From Azospirillum thiophilum (lineage in GTDB: Bacteria > Pseudomonadota > Alphaproteobacteria > Azospirillales > Azospirillaceae): a stretch of DNA of 64,000 nucleotides. Made by a program: the position numbers and the translations under genes. The stretch lies in contig NZ_CP012407.1 of NCBI RefSeq assembly GCF_001305595.1, positions 248,001 through 312,000 of the forward strand. Direction: 5' to 3'. Positions 51,729 through 60,170 of this stretch are shown one piece after another; the stretch's first letter is position 1, and every line of letters starts with the position of its first letter. The notes below the pieces were generated by a model, which was not told the origin of the DNA, did not search any database, and saw only the letters and a list, made by a program, of their open reading frames with translations.

Positions 51729-52952
51729 ATGCCTCTGCTCGCCCGTGCGTCGACGACGCTGCTCTTCCTGACCGCCTTGGCGGTCCTGCTGGCCGCGGTC
51801 CTGCTGGTTTCGCTGCCGGCCTGGGCCAAGGGCAGCCGCAAGGCCGGCTGGACGCCGGTCGCGGCGGAGATCCTGATGGAGGCGGACAGCGGCAAGGTCC
51901 TGCAGGCGCGCAACGCCGACACCCTGACCTATCCGGCGTCGCTGACCAAGATGATGACGCTGATGCTGACCTTCGAGGCGCTCGACCGCGGCACGCTGCG
52001 GCCGGACCAGCGGCTGGTGGTGTCGCAGCATGCCGCCTCGATGCCGCCCTCGCGGCTGTGGCTGGCGCCCGGCAGCACCATCACGGTGGAGCAGGCGGTT
52101 CTGGCCCTGGTCACCCGCTCGGCCAACGACGTCGCCGTGGTGCTGGCGGAGGCGCTCGGCGGCAGCGAGCCGGCCTTCGCCAAGAGGATGACGGCGCGCG
52201 CCCGTGCGCTCGGCATGCGCCGCACGGTGTTCCGCAATGCGTCCGGCCTGCCCGACCGGCTGCAGCGGACGACGGCGCGCGACATGGCGATCCTGTCCCG
52301 CGCGTTGATCCGCCGCCACGCCGGCCACTACGCCTATTTCCAGCGCCGCAGCTTCGACTGGCAGGGCACGACGGTCTACGGCCACAACCGTCTGATGGCG
52401 CGCTATCCCGGTATGGACGGCATCAAGACCGGCTACATCGCCGCGTCCGGCTTCAACCTCGCCGCCTCGGCCGTACGGGACGGCCGCCGGCTGATCGCCG
52501 TGGTGATGGGCGGCCACAGCGCCGCCACCCGCGACGACCGCGTCGCCGACCTGCTGGACATCGGCTTCAAGCGCCCGACCAGCCCGGCCAGGCCGGCGCC
52601 CGCCACTCCGGATCTGGTGATCACCAGGAAGAGTTCGTCGGTTGCCGAACGCAGCACGGCGGTGAGCGTCGCCGTGCCTTCCGCGAAGCCCTTGGCCAAA
52701 CCCACGGAGGCCGTTGCCGGATCCTGGTCCATCCAGGTCGGCGCCTTCGCCAGCCGTGCCGCCGCGGCGCGCAGCGCCGGCGACACCGCGCGGCGCCTGG
52801 GGGCGCTCGGCGCCGGCGCCAGCCCCGAAACCGTCCGCTCCGGCGGCCTTTACAAGGCCCGGCTGACCGGCCTCCCCGCCGCGAACGCCGCCGCCGCCTG
52901 CGCCGCCCTGAAGGCCGCCGGCCATGGCTGCTTCGCGGTGGAGAGGCGGTAA
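51729..52952 (+). CDS. D-alanyl-D-alanine carboxypeptidase with C-terminal SPOR domain
   Basis: 407 residues. An N-terminal hydrophobic signal (TLLFLTALAVLLAAVLLVSL) is cut around AWA-K. The penicillin-binding motifs of the S11 family are SLTK (S71, K74), SAN (131-133) and KTG (233-235, in DGIKTGYIAASG). Residues about 330-405 form a SPOR domain (SWSIQVGAFASRAAAARSAG, LYKARLTGLPAANAAAACA), which binds denuded peptidoglycan at the septum. It trims pentapeptides in the periplasm. SPOR fusions of this type are common in alphaproteobacteria. It follows the kinase by about 115 bases. Confidence 0.9.
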   Translation: MPLLARASTTLLFLTALAVLLAAVLLVSLPAWAKGSRKAGWTPVAAEILMEADSGKVLQARNADTLTYPASLTKMMTLMLTFEALDRGTLRPDQRLVVSQHAASMPPSRLWLAPGSTITVEQAVLALVTRSANDVAVVLAEALGGSEPAFAKRMTARARALGMRRTVFRNASGLPDRLQRTTARDMAILSRALIRRHAGHYAYFQRRSFDWQGTTVYGHNRLMARYPGMDGIKTGYIAASGFNLAASAVRDGRRLIAVVMGGHSAATRDDRVADLLDIGFKRPTSPARPAPATPDLVITRKSSSVAERSTAVSVAVPSAKPLAKPTEAVAGSWSIQVGAFASRAAAARSAGDTARRLGALGAGASPETVRSGGLYKARLTGLPAANAAAACAALKAAGHGCFAVERR

Positions 52953-53019
52953 TCCATCGCGGTGCGCTGCCGGTTTGTGTGGCTTTGGAGCAGCAGCCAT
53001 TCCGGGGTGGCCGATTGCA

Positions 53020-53576
53020 ATGCCGGGTGGATGGGGTGCTTTGGAGAATGTCCACCTTGCGGCGGAGTTCTATCCGGACTGGACCTGCCGCATCCATCAC
53101 GACGATTCGGTGCCGGTCTCCGTGCTCGGCGGTCTGGGCCGGCGCCGGGGCCGAACCGGTCGCCATGGAGCCCGACAGCGGCCCGCTGCATAGGCTGTTC
53201 TGGTGCTTCCTGGTTTCCGACGATCCGACCGTCAGCCATTTCCTGTGCCGTGATGCCTGGATCGCGTCCGGCCTGCCCTTTCACGCGATGCGCGACCACA
53301 TCATGCACACCGACCCGATGCTGGCCGGCATGTGGGTGGGCTGGCGGGCGTCCTGCCCCCGATGCTCCCCCCTCCCTGGTGCGTGCCGCTGCCCGCGCCG
53401 ACGGAGGGCGCCCGCAGGACCAGCGCTTTCTCGGCAGCGTCGTCTGGCCGCTGATCGAGGGCTGCTGCCTCGTGCATGACAGCGCCCATGAGGGCCATGG
53501 CTTGCCCTTCCCCGATGTTCCGATCGACGCCCGTTTCGCCTTCACCCATGTGGGCGCCTGCGTGAAGGTGGTTTGA
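53020..53576 (+). pseudogene. remnant of a glycosyltransferase-like protein, split over three frames
   Basis: Homologous-looking sequence jumps frames: GALENVHLAAEFYPDWTCRI and DDSVPVSVLGGL (to about 53135), then VAMEPDSGPLHRLFWCFLVS, DDPTVSHFLCRDAWIASGLPF and MRDHIMHTDPMLAGMWVGW (to about 53365), then RFLGSVVWPLIEGCCLVHDS and HEGHGLPFPDVPIDARFAFT to the stop at 53576. At least two indels are needed. The middle also appears to lack a short piece between CRDA and WIASG that intact relatives have. Relatives I recall are found in TPR/glycosyltransferase-like proteins of unknown function. Confidence 0.65.
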
Positions 53577-53715
53577 AGGCGGCGTGATTTCCCCTGCAGC
53601 ACCCCCTGCAGCGCCGCCGTGATGTGCCCGATCAGCGCCGGGGGCGGGATGGGCTTGGATAGGGCCCGTCGCATACGGCGACGCTTTGTCCCGGTGCATT
53701 TCCTTCAAAGCCGGC

Positions 53716-54144
53716 TCAGTGCCGCTCATGCAGGCAGTGGGCATGATCGGCCAGCACCTCGATCACATGGCAGCTGCGCACCTCGCCCTGGGCGCAGCCC
53801 TCCACCATCCGCCGCACCTCGTCGCGCAGGGCCTCCAGCCGGGTGATCCTGGACTCGATTTCGGCCAAGTGGCTGCGGGCGAGCAGGTCGGCTTCGTGGC
53901 AGGGCCGGTCCGGATCGTCGGCCAGGGCCAGGAGCTGGCGGATCGCCTCCACATCGAAGCCCAGCTCGCGGGCATGCCGGATGAAGCGCAGGCGGCGGAC
54001 CGACGCCTCGTCGTAGGTACGGCGGTTACTGCCCGTGCGCGGCGCCTCCGGCAGCAGGCCGATGCTCTCGTAGTAGCGGATGGTCGGAACTTTCACGCCG
54101 GTGCGCTTGGTGAGCGCACCGATGGACAGGGCCGGGATGGGCAT
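53716..54144 (-). CDS. MerR-family metal-responsive regulator (ZntR/CadR-like)
   Basis: 142 residues from ATG 54144. The winged helix-turn-helix is SIGALTKRTGVKVPTIRYYE, SIGLLPEAPRTGSNRRTYDE and VRRLRFIRHARELGFDVEAI. After the dimerisation helix there are cysteines C82, C117, C125 and C137 and a His-rich tail (DHAHCLHERH), consistent with Zn/Cd/Pb sensing as in ZntR or CadR. Known action: binds a long-spacer promoter and twists it open when metal is bound. It is divergent from zntA, whose promoter fits this mode. Confidence 0.9.
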   Translation of the reverse strand: MPIPALSIGALTKRTGVKVPTIRYYESIGLLPEAPRTGSNRRTYDEASVRRLRFIRHARELGFDVEAIRQLLALADDPDRPCHEADLLARSHLAEIESRITRLEALRDEVRRMVEGCAQGEVRSCHVIEVLADHAHCLHERH

Positions 54145-54158
54145 GGCGGTTTTCCCTC

Positions 54159-54189
54159 TTGATCCTCCAGTCGCTAGAGAATTTAGGCT
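54159..54189 (+). promoter_or_regulatory. MerR-type promoter and operator of zntA
   Basis: -35 TTGATC (54159-54164) and -10 TAGGCT (54184-54189) are separated by 19 bases, the overlong spacer typical of MerR-activated promoters. The spacer holds the near-dyad CTCCAG-TCG-CTAGAG (54165-54179). It lies between the divergent regulator and the metal ATPase. Confidence 0.7.
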
Positions 54190-54233
54190 CCGGGGACGCT
54201 GCCGACAACGCGTCACGATCGAGGAGTCTTGCC

Positions 54234-56486
54234 ATGCAGGAGATCACGCACGGAATGGGGGACGGCGACTGCAACGCCCATTCCGCCCCGCGCACCAGTC
54301 GCTACAGGGTTTCCGGCATGGATTGCGGCTCCTGCGCCGCCAAGATCGAGACGGCGTTGCGCCGGGTGCCGGGCATCCGGGAGGTGCGTGTGTCGGTACA
54401 GGGCGGAACGGTCAGCGTCGATCACGAGGCGGCGCTGGGCGCGGACGCCGTCGTCCGGCCGCTGGCCACCCTCGGCTATGGCGCCGTCCCTGCCGATCCG
54501 CTGGCGGAGAGCGCGCCGCCCGCCTGCGGCGGGGGCTGCTGCGGTCCTGCCCATTCCCATGACGGCCACTCTCACGCCGCCCATTCTCACTCCCACTTCC
54601 CTGCCGATCCCGGCGAGGCGCCCTGGTGGCGCGGGCGCAAGGCGGTGCTGACGCTAGCGGCCGGCGCGGCGCTCGCCGCCGCGACGCTCCTGGGCCTGCT
54701 GGTGCCGGAGACGGAACGCTGGGCCTTCCCGCTGGCCCTGGCGGTCGGGCTGGTCCCGGTAGCACGCCGCGCCCTGGCGGCAGCACGGGCCGGCACGCCC
54801 TTTTCCATCGAGACGCTGATGACGGTCGCCGCTGTCGGCGCGCTCTTCATCGGCGCGGTGGAGGAGGCGGCGACCGTCCTGGTCCTCTTCCTGGTCGGCG
54901 AGTTGCTGGAAGGGGTGGCAGCCGGCCGGGCGCGGGCCGGCATCCGCGGCCTGACGGCGCTGGTTCCCGACACGGCCCTGATCGAGCAGGACGGCGCCGC
55001 TCCGCGGACTGTTCCCGCCGCCGGGCTGGCGGTCGGCTCCGTCATCCTGGTCCGCCCCGGTGACCGGGTGGCGGCCGACGGGATCGTGCTGTCCGGCAGC
55101 AGCGCCGTCGACGAATCCCCCGTCACCGGCGAAAGCGTGCCGAAGCCCAAGGGCGAGGGCGATTCCGTCTTCGCCGGCACCATCAACGCCGACGGCGCCC
55201 TGCGCGTGCGCATCACAGCCGCGGCGCGCGACAACACCATCGCCCGCATCGTCCGGCTGGTGGAGGAGGCGCAGGAGAGCAAGGCGCCGACCGAGCGGTT
55301 GATCGACCGCTTCGCCCGCTTCTACACACCGGGAATCGTTGTGGTGGCGGCCCTGGTCGCCGTCGTGCCGCCACTGGTTTCCGCTGGTTCTGGTGGCGGC
55401 GTCTGGACCGAGTGGTTCTACCGCGCCCTGGCGGTTCTACTGATCGGCTGCCCCTGCGCGCTGGTGATCTCGACCCCGGCTGCCATCGCCGCCGGCCTGT
55501 CCAACGGCGCCCGGCGCGGCCTGCTGCTGAAAGGTGGCGCGGTACTGGAGGCACTCGGCCGCATCACCACCGTCGCCTTCGACAAGACCGGCACCCTGAC
55601 GGAGGGCAGGCCCCGCGTTACCGACCTGCTCCCCTTCGGCGGGAGCGAGGCGGAAATGCTGGCCGCCGCCGCGGCGCTGGAGGCTGGGTCGAGCCACCCG
55701 CTGGCTCGCGCCATCCTGGCCGTCGCAGCCGGGCGCGGCATCGCCCCGCCGGTGGCGGACGAGGTCGCCGCCCTGCCCGGCGCCGGGCTGCAGGGCAGGG
55801 TCGGCGGGCTTGCGGTGGCGCTGCTGTCGACCCGGGCGGCTGCCCCTTCCCTGACCGCGGAGCAGGCGGAACGGGCCGCGGCCCTGGCACAGGCGGGCAA
55901 GACGGTTTCGGTCCTGCTGCTCGAAGGGCGGGCCGTCGGGCTGATCGCGCTACGCGACGAACCGCGGGCCGACGCCCGTCAGGGCATCGAGGCGCTGGAG
56001 CGCGCCGACATCCGTTCGCTGATGGTGACCGGCGACACCGCCGAAACCGCCGACGCGGTCGCCGGCATGCTGGGGGTGAAGGCGCATGCCCACCTGCTGC
56101 CGGAGGACAAGCTGCGCATCGTCCGCGAGCTTCAGGCCCGGGGGCAGCTGGTGGCAAAGGTCGGTGACGGCATCAACGACGCCCCGGCGCTCGCCGCCGC
56201 CGATGTCGGCATCGCGATGGGCGGCGGCACCGACGTGGCGCTGGAGACGGCCGACGCGGCCATCCTGCACGGCCGGGTCAGCGACGTGGCGGCGATGGTG
56301 GCCCTGTCGCGCCGCACCATGGCCAACATACGGCAAAACATCGCACTGGCCCTGGGCTTGAAGGCGGTGTTCTTGGTGACCACCGTTCTTGGCGTCACCG
56401 GGCTCTGGCCCGCGATCCTGGCGGACACCGGCGCCACCGTGCTGGTCACCGCCAATGCCCTGAGGCTTCTGTCCGTCCGTTCCTGA
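54234..56486 (+). CDS. zntA: heavy-metal exporting P1B-type ATPase (Zn/Cd/Pb; ZntA/CadA-like)
   Basis: 750 residues from ATG 54234 (GAGGAG 7 bases upstream). An N-terminal heavy-metal domain has GMDCGSCAAKIE (C31, C34), then a His-rich linker HSHDGHSHAAHSHSHF. The membrane CPC motif is C406-P-C408 in IGCPCALVIST, phosphorylation D450 is in FDKTGTLTEG, SSHPLARAI gives the HP locus, and GDGINDAPALAAADVG the hinge. The CPC with a C-terminal D-containing membrane end is the Zn/Cd/Pb class. It pumps metal to the periplasm. Controlled by the adjacent MerR regulator. Confidence 0.92.
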   Translation: MQEITHGMGDGDCNAHSAPRTSRYRVSGMDCGSCAAKIETALRRVPGIREVRVSVQGGTVSVDHEAALGADAVVRPLATLGYGAVPADPLAESAPPACGGGCCGPAHSHDGHSHAAHSHSHFPADPGEAPWWRGRKAVLTLAAGAALAAATLLGLLVPETERWAFPLALAVGLVPVARRALAAARAGTPFSIETLMTVAAVGALFIGAVEEAATVLVLFLVGELLEGVAAGRARAGIRGLTALVPDTALIEQDGAAPRTVPAAGLAVGSVILVRPGDRVAADGIVLSGSSAVDESPVTGESVPKPKGEGDSVFAGTINADGALRVRITAAARDNTIARIVRLVEEAQESKAPTERLIDRFARFYTPGIVVVAALVAVVPPLVSAGSGGGVWTEWFYRALAVLLIGCPCALVISTPAAIAAGLSNGARRGLLLKGGAVLEALGRITTVAFDKTGTLTEGRPRVTDLLPFGGSEAEMLAAAAALEAGSSHPLARAILAVAAGRGIAPPVADEVAALPGAGLQGRVGGLAVALLSTRAAAPSLTAEQAERAAALAQAGKTVSVLLLEGRAVGLIALRDEPRADARQGIEALERADIRSLMVTGDTAETADAVAGMLGVKAHAHLLPEDKLRIVRELQARGQLVAKVGDGINDAPALAAADVGIAMGGGTDVALETADAAILHGRVSDVAAMVALSRRTMANIRQNIALALGLKAVFLVTTVLGVTGLWPAILADTGATVLVTANALRLLSVRS

Positions 56487-56526
56487 GCGGATGAGGCAAG
56501 ACACTGATATAACTTGGAGAATTCCG

Positions 56527-57006
56527 ATGACGATGACGCGGCGGACGATGGTGTGGGGGGTGGCCGCCGCCGCCCTGACGCTGAGCCTCGGAGCCGTGGC
56601 GCTGCCGGAGACGGTTTGCGCCGCCACGCCCGCCGCCGGTGCGGCGGTGGAGGTCTGGAAGGCTGTGGGCTGCGAATGCTGCGACGGCTGGGTGCGACAC
56701 ATGCGCGCGGCCGGCTTCGACGTCACCGTTCACACCGTCGACGACATGATGCCGGTGAAGCAGGCTGCCGGAGTGCCGGACGAACTGGGATCCTGCCATA
56801 CGGCGCGGGTCGGCGGTTATGTGCTGGAAGGCCATGTGCCGGCGGCCGATGTGACGCGCCTGCTGGCCGATCAGCCCCGGGCCCGCGGTCTGTCGGCCCC
56901 CGGCATGCCGCCGGACGCACCCGGCATGGATATGGGCACCGGCCAGCCCTATCAGGTCGTGCTGTTCGGCGGTGCCGACGGGCCGCAGGTCTTCGCCCGC
57001 CATTGA
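56527..57006 (+). CDS. DUF411 metal-binding periplasmic protein
   Basis: 159 residues from ATG 56527, with GGAG 8 bases upstream. A signal peptide with twin arginine (TMTRRTMVWGVAAAALTLSL, cleavage probably near VCAA) is followed by VEVWKAVGCECCDGWVRHM (C49, C51, C52), the DUF411 metal motif, and by PVKQAAGVPDELGSCHTARV and GYVLEGHVPAADV. A methionine-rich tail (PGMPPDAPGMDMGTG) suggests copper or related metal binding. It lies 40 bases after zntA, so it is probably induced with it as a periplasmic metal binder. Confidence 0.85.
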   Translation: MTMTRRTMVWGVAAAALTLSLGAVALPETVCAATPAAGAAVEVWKAVGCECCDGWVRHMRAAGFDVTVHTVDDMMPVKQAAGVPDELGSCHTARVGGYVLEGHVPAADVTRLLADQPRARGLSAPGMPPDAPGMDMGTGQPYQVVLFGGADGPQVFARH

Positions 57007-57037
57007 TGCCGGCAGGGAGGCGGCAGAGAGGCGGCAG

Positions 57038-57890
57038 TCACGCCGCCTCGGCCACCGGGCTGGCCGGAGCGGCCTTGCGGGAGCGGACCAGCAAGCCATT
57101 GGCCATCGCTTGCCCCGGCAGCTCGACGAAACGGCAGGTCAGGGTCGACAGGGCGGTGACCGCCGGCAGATAGCCGACGCCGACCAGAGCCATCATCCGG
57201 GCATCGCCGAAGGCGATCAGCCGGTCGGCTTCGCCGTCGTCCGTCGTTCGACGAACAGCGGCCGGCCGATGCCCTCTTGCGCCACCGTCGTCGCCTTCTG
57301 CAGCACGGCGATCAGCAGGGCATGCACCATGTAGATCGAGTAGGGCCAGGCGGCCAGCTGTCGGAAGGGGGATGTCGTCAGCAGGCGGGAAACCGGACCG
57401 GCTTCGAAGGCGAACACCAGCACCACTGGCCCGAACAGTAGCGGGGCGGCCAGCGGCAGGGCGTTGCCTCCGGCGGCCGAGACGAAGACGACCACCGTCA
57501 GCAGTGCCCCCGCTTCGGCCAGCCTGCCCGCATGGCGGGACATCCGCCTGCCGTGCGCGGCCTGATACAGCCGAACGTCGCCGGCGGCGGCAAGCATGGC
57601 CAGCAGTAGGATGGCGAAGGTGATGTAGACGAAGAACTCCGCGCCGATCGACCAGCTCGGAATGTTCCAGCTCAATCGGTCTTCCATCCCCAGCCCATGG
57701 ACCAGTGCCAGGTTGCTGATCAGGGATGACGGAGCGAAGGCGCCGGTGAAGGCGGCATTTCCCGGCGGGTTTCCGGCCTGCCCGGACAGGGCCTTGGCGC
57801 TTTCCAGCGCCATGAACGCCAGCAGCATCGCCGCATGCAGCTGACGGACCTTGCCGAAGCGGCGGACGAGGAAGAAACCGGCCGATTGCG
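57038..57890 (-). pseudogene. remnant of an acyltransferase 3 (OafA/YrhL-type) membrane protein
   Basis: The frame from about 57890 reads GFFLVRRFGKVRQLHAAMLL, NIPSWSIGAEFFVYITFAIL and FRQLAAWPYSIYMVHALLIA, typical of the middle and end of acyltransferase 3 proteins. At about 57235-57250 the match shifts to another frame (ADRLIAFGDARMMALVGVGY, then TCRFVELPGQAMANGLL) and ends at 57038. The N-terminal third with the catalytic histidine region is missing. A decayed gene for O-acetylation of a surface polysaccharide is the likely origin. Confidence 0.7.
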
Positions 57891-57992
57891 CATGTCTGGA
57901 AGGGCGCGGGAGGTTTATTCCAAAGGAACGCCGGTTCTGCCCAGGGGGGCGATAGTGAGGACACCTCTCGTTCGAGTGGTATCGGGGCTGCC

Positions 57993-59225
57993 TTAGCGGG
58001 CGGTTTCGACCTCCGTACCGGTCCCGGAGCGGGCCAGAATGCCGGCGACCAGCGCGTCGAGGTCGCCACCGAGGTGGAGCGTCCCTTCGATGCCCGCCCG
58101 CTGCGCCGCTTGGACGTCGGTTTCGCGGTCGCCGACCAGGAAGCTGCCTAGCGGTTCCACAGGCCACTCCGCCATAGCCTGCAGCAGCATTCCCGGCTCG
58201 GGCTTGCGGCAGCGGCAGTCTGTGCGGTAGGGCGCCTTGCCATGATCGGGATGGTGCGGGCAGTGGTAGAAGGCGTCGACATGGGCGCCGACGGCGCGCA
58301 ACTCCTCCTGCATCCAGCGATGCAGCGTGCGCACATGCTCCTCGCCGTAGAGGCCGCGGGCGACACCGCCCTGGTTGGTGACGACGAAGACCAGGAAGCC
58401 GGCATCGTTCAGCCGCTTCACCGCCTTCCGGGCCCCCGGCATCCAGGTGATCTGGTCGGGACGGTGTGCGAAGCCGATGTCCTCGTTCAGTACGCCGTCC
58501 CGGTCGAAGAAGGCGGCCTTGCGGCGGCGGCTGGCGGGGATGGCGCTCTGGGCCAGGGCGAAATCGTCGGGCACGCCGATGTCCAGGAAGAAGCGGTCGT
58601 AGACCCGTCCCTCGATGGCCCCCTCCGCCGCCAGAAGTGGGAACAGGTCGGTTTCGATCGAACAGGGCGACGGCGGAAGCCGGTCGACAGCCCGGCGGTC
58701 AAGCAGATAAATGCCGCCGTTGATCAACCCCTTCCCCGCCGGCCCCTTCTCGAGCATGGCGACGATCCGACTGCTCTCCAGGACGATGGAGCCGTAGCGG
58801 GCAGTATCAGGAACGCGGCGCAGTGCCATCCTCGCGAGGACGTCGCCGTCCGCCGACAGGGGCGGGGTGGAAAAGTCGTTGAGGTTTATGTCGAACAGGG
58901 TATCGCCGTTCAGCAGCAGGAATTGCGCTTCCAACTGATCCGAGACAGTTCGCAGGGCGCCTCCGGTACCGGCGGGCTCCGGCTCCGTCATGCAGCGCAG
59001 CCGCAGACCTGGGCGCAGCATCTCCTGACAGAAGCGTTCGATCCGGTCGCCGCGGTAGCCGGCGAGCAACAGAATATCGTTGAAGCCCTGCCGAAACAGT
59101 TCATCGATCAGATAGGCGAGGAACGGCCGGCCACCCACCGGAAGGAGGGGTTTGGGCGTATCGTCGGTCAGCGCTCCGAGCCGGGTTCCCCGTCCGCCGA
59201 CAAGGATGACAGCCTGATGCAGCAT
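57993..59225 (-). CDS. fused heptose-1-phosphate nucleotidyltransferase and heptose bisphosphate phosphatase (HddC-GmhB)
   Basis: 410 residues from ATG 59225. Residues 1-230 are a sugar nucleotidyltransferase (AVILVGGRGTRLGALTDDTP, KPLLPVGGRPFLAYLIDEL, LLLNGDTLFDINL). From about 238 a HAD phosphatase follows: AAFFDRDGVLNEDIGFAHR, FLVFVVTNQGGVARGLYGEE, the zinc loop CPHHPDHGKAPYRTDCRCRKP and GDRETDVQAAQRAG. This joins the GmhB step (heptose-1,7-bisphosphate to 1-phosphate) to the HddC step (GDP-heptose). The expected product is GDP-D-glycero-D-manno-heptose for S-layer or polysaccharide glycan. The kinase and isomerase steps are not in the window. The frame remains open to 59462 without conserved content. 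Confidence 0.85.
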   Translation of the reverse strand: MLHQAVILVGGRGTRLGALTDDTPKPLLPVGGRPFLAYLIDELFRQGFNDILLLAGYRGDRIERFCQEMLRPGLRLRCMTEPEPAGTGGALRTVSDQLEAQFLLLNGDTLFDINLNDFSTPPLSADGDVLARMALRRVPDTARYGSIVLESSRIVAMLEKGPAGKGLINGGIYLLDRRAVDRLPPSPCSIETDLFPLLAAEGAIEGRVYDRFFLDIGVPDDFALAQSAIPASRRRKAAFFDRDGVLNEDIGFAHRPDQITWMPGARKAVKRLNDAGFLVFVVTNQGGVARGLYGEEHVRTLHRWMQEELRAVGAHVDAFYHCPHHPDHGKAPYRTDCRCRKPEPGMLLQAMAEWPVEPLGSFLVGDRETDVQAAQRAGIEGTLHLGGDLDALVAGILARSGTGTEVETAR

Positions 59226-59684
59226 GGTTCGGGGGGCCTTTCGCTGGCGGTCTGGACGGGTTGAAAAGCTCCTGCTCAGGCGTCTTGTCAACCTGGATGT
59301 CGCGCCAGCCCTCTGCTTCCGCCAGCCGTAGGAGCGTTTTGCCCAGGTGGCGAAAATGGCTGCCTGGCCAATGGAGCCGGCCGCGGTGAGGGTGGTGTCC
59401 TCTCCGGCGGCTCGCAGCAGGTTGATATGCCGGCCCGACAGCTCGTCACAAAGCCAGTCCATCCACGGCTCACGGCCCGGAGGATCGTATGAGGAGTATA
59501 AAATAATATGATATCATTTCATGAAAATAAATAAATCGCCATTGGCGAAGCCCATGCTACCCCGCCAGTTCCGCCCCGTTTTCAATCCAGAGGACGACGC
59601 CGGGTAGAAAAAAGCCGGTCAACCGCTGCCTGGTCACGTCCGTCAAGATGGTGGAAATTGGAAGGTGGTCATGTGCGTGGTCGG
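59226..59684. other. intergenic region with an AT-rich patch
   Basis: About 460 bases with no supported gene. 59485-59535 is very AT-rich and contains ATGATATCAT (59508-59517), a perfect 10-base palindrome, and may carry the promoter of the heptose gene on the minus strand. An open stretch of about 80 codons (59226-59462) in frame with the heptose gene has no recognisable content. Confidence 0.4.
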
Positions 59685-60170
59685 TCAGGCCGCTTTTGTT
59701 GAGGGATGCGGTATGATGGCGGGCTCGTCGACGGTGGCGATCCCCGCCATGGTTTCGAGTGTCAGGTAACAGTGCTGGATCTGACAGTCATCATTTTTAT
59801 CTAGAAAGATTGCGCCGAAATTACTTCGAATAATTCCTCCGTTCTGAAATATCACAATAGCATCGGAGCGGCGTTTGAATTACTTGTTGAGATTTTTAAG
59901 AATGTTCGTTGAGTGTAACTGGGCTCGGTGAGATTCGGGATAGTCCATGTAGGCGAGAACGTCATGCCTGGCGACGTCGAGCAGCGCTGCCACCTTGGGA
60001 AGGCGCGCCCGCAGCTGATCGGCGACATGGCGCCAGACCTCGCCGGCGCTCTTGCGGCGGGCTGCACGAAGACTTGGCGTAGGGCCGCGGAGACGACGGT
60101 CTGTTGGCCGTTGGGCACGTGGCAAGCAGCGAGCGAAGGAAATGAACACGACAGCGTTGCCAAGTGGCGC
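59685..60170 (-). mobile_element. IS256-family transposase remnant (C-terminal part)
   Basis: Fragments of a Mutator/IS256 transposase: ATWQRCRVHFLRSLLATCP just below 60170, then in another frame EVWRHVADQLRARLPKVAAL and DVLAYMDYPESHRAQLHSTN. An in-frame TAA at 59880-59882 falls where LNGEIKRRT normally lies, after which the same frame continues FKRRSDAIVIFQNGGIIRSN and LDKNDDCQIQHCYLTLETMA to TGA 59685. It has one frameshift and one nonsense codon, is truncated at the N-terminus and is non-functional. Confidence 0.75.

Noticed and set aside
59226..59462. A 79-codon N-terminal extension of the heptose nucleotidyltransferase
   Set aside because: No conserved residues precede the ATG at 59225, which begins directly before the nucleotidyltransferase signature. 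The extension looks like chance open frame.
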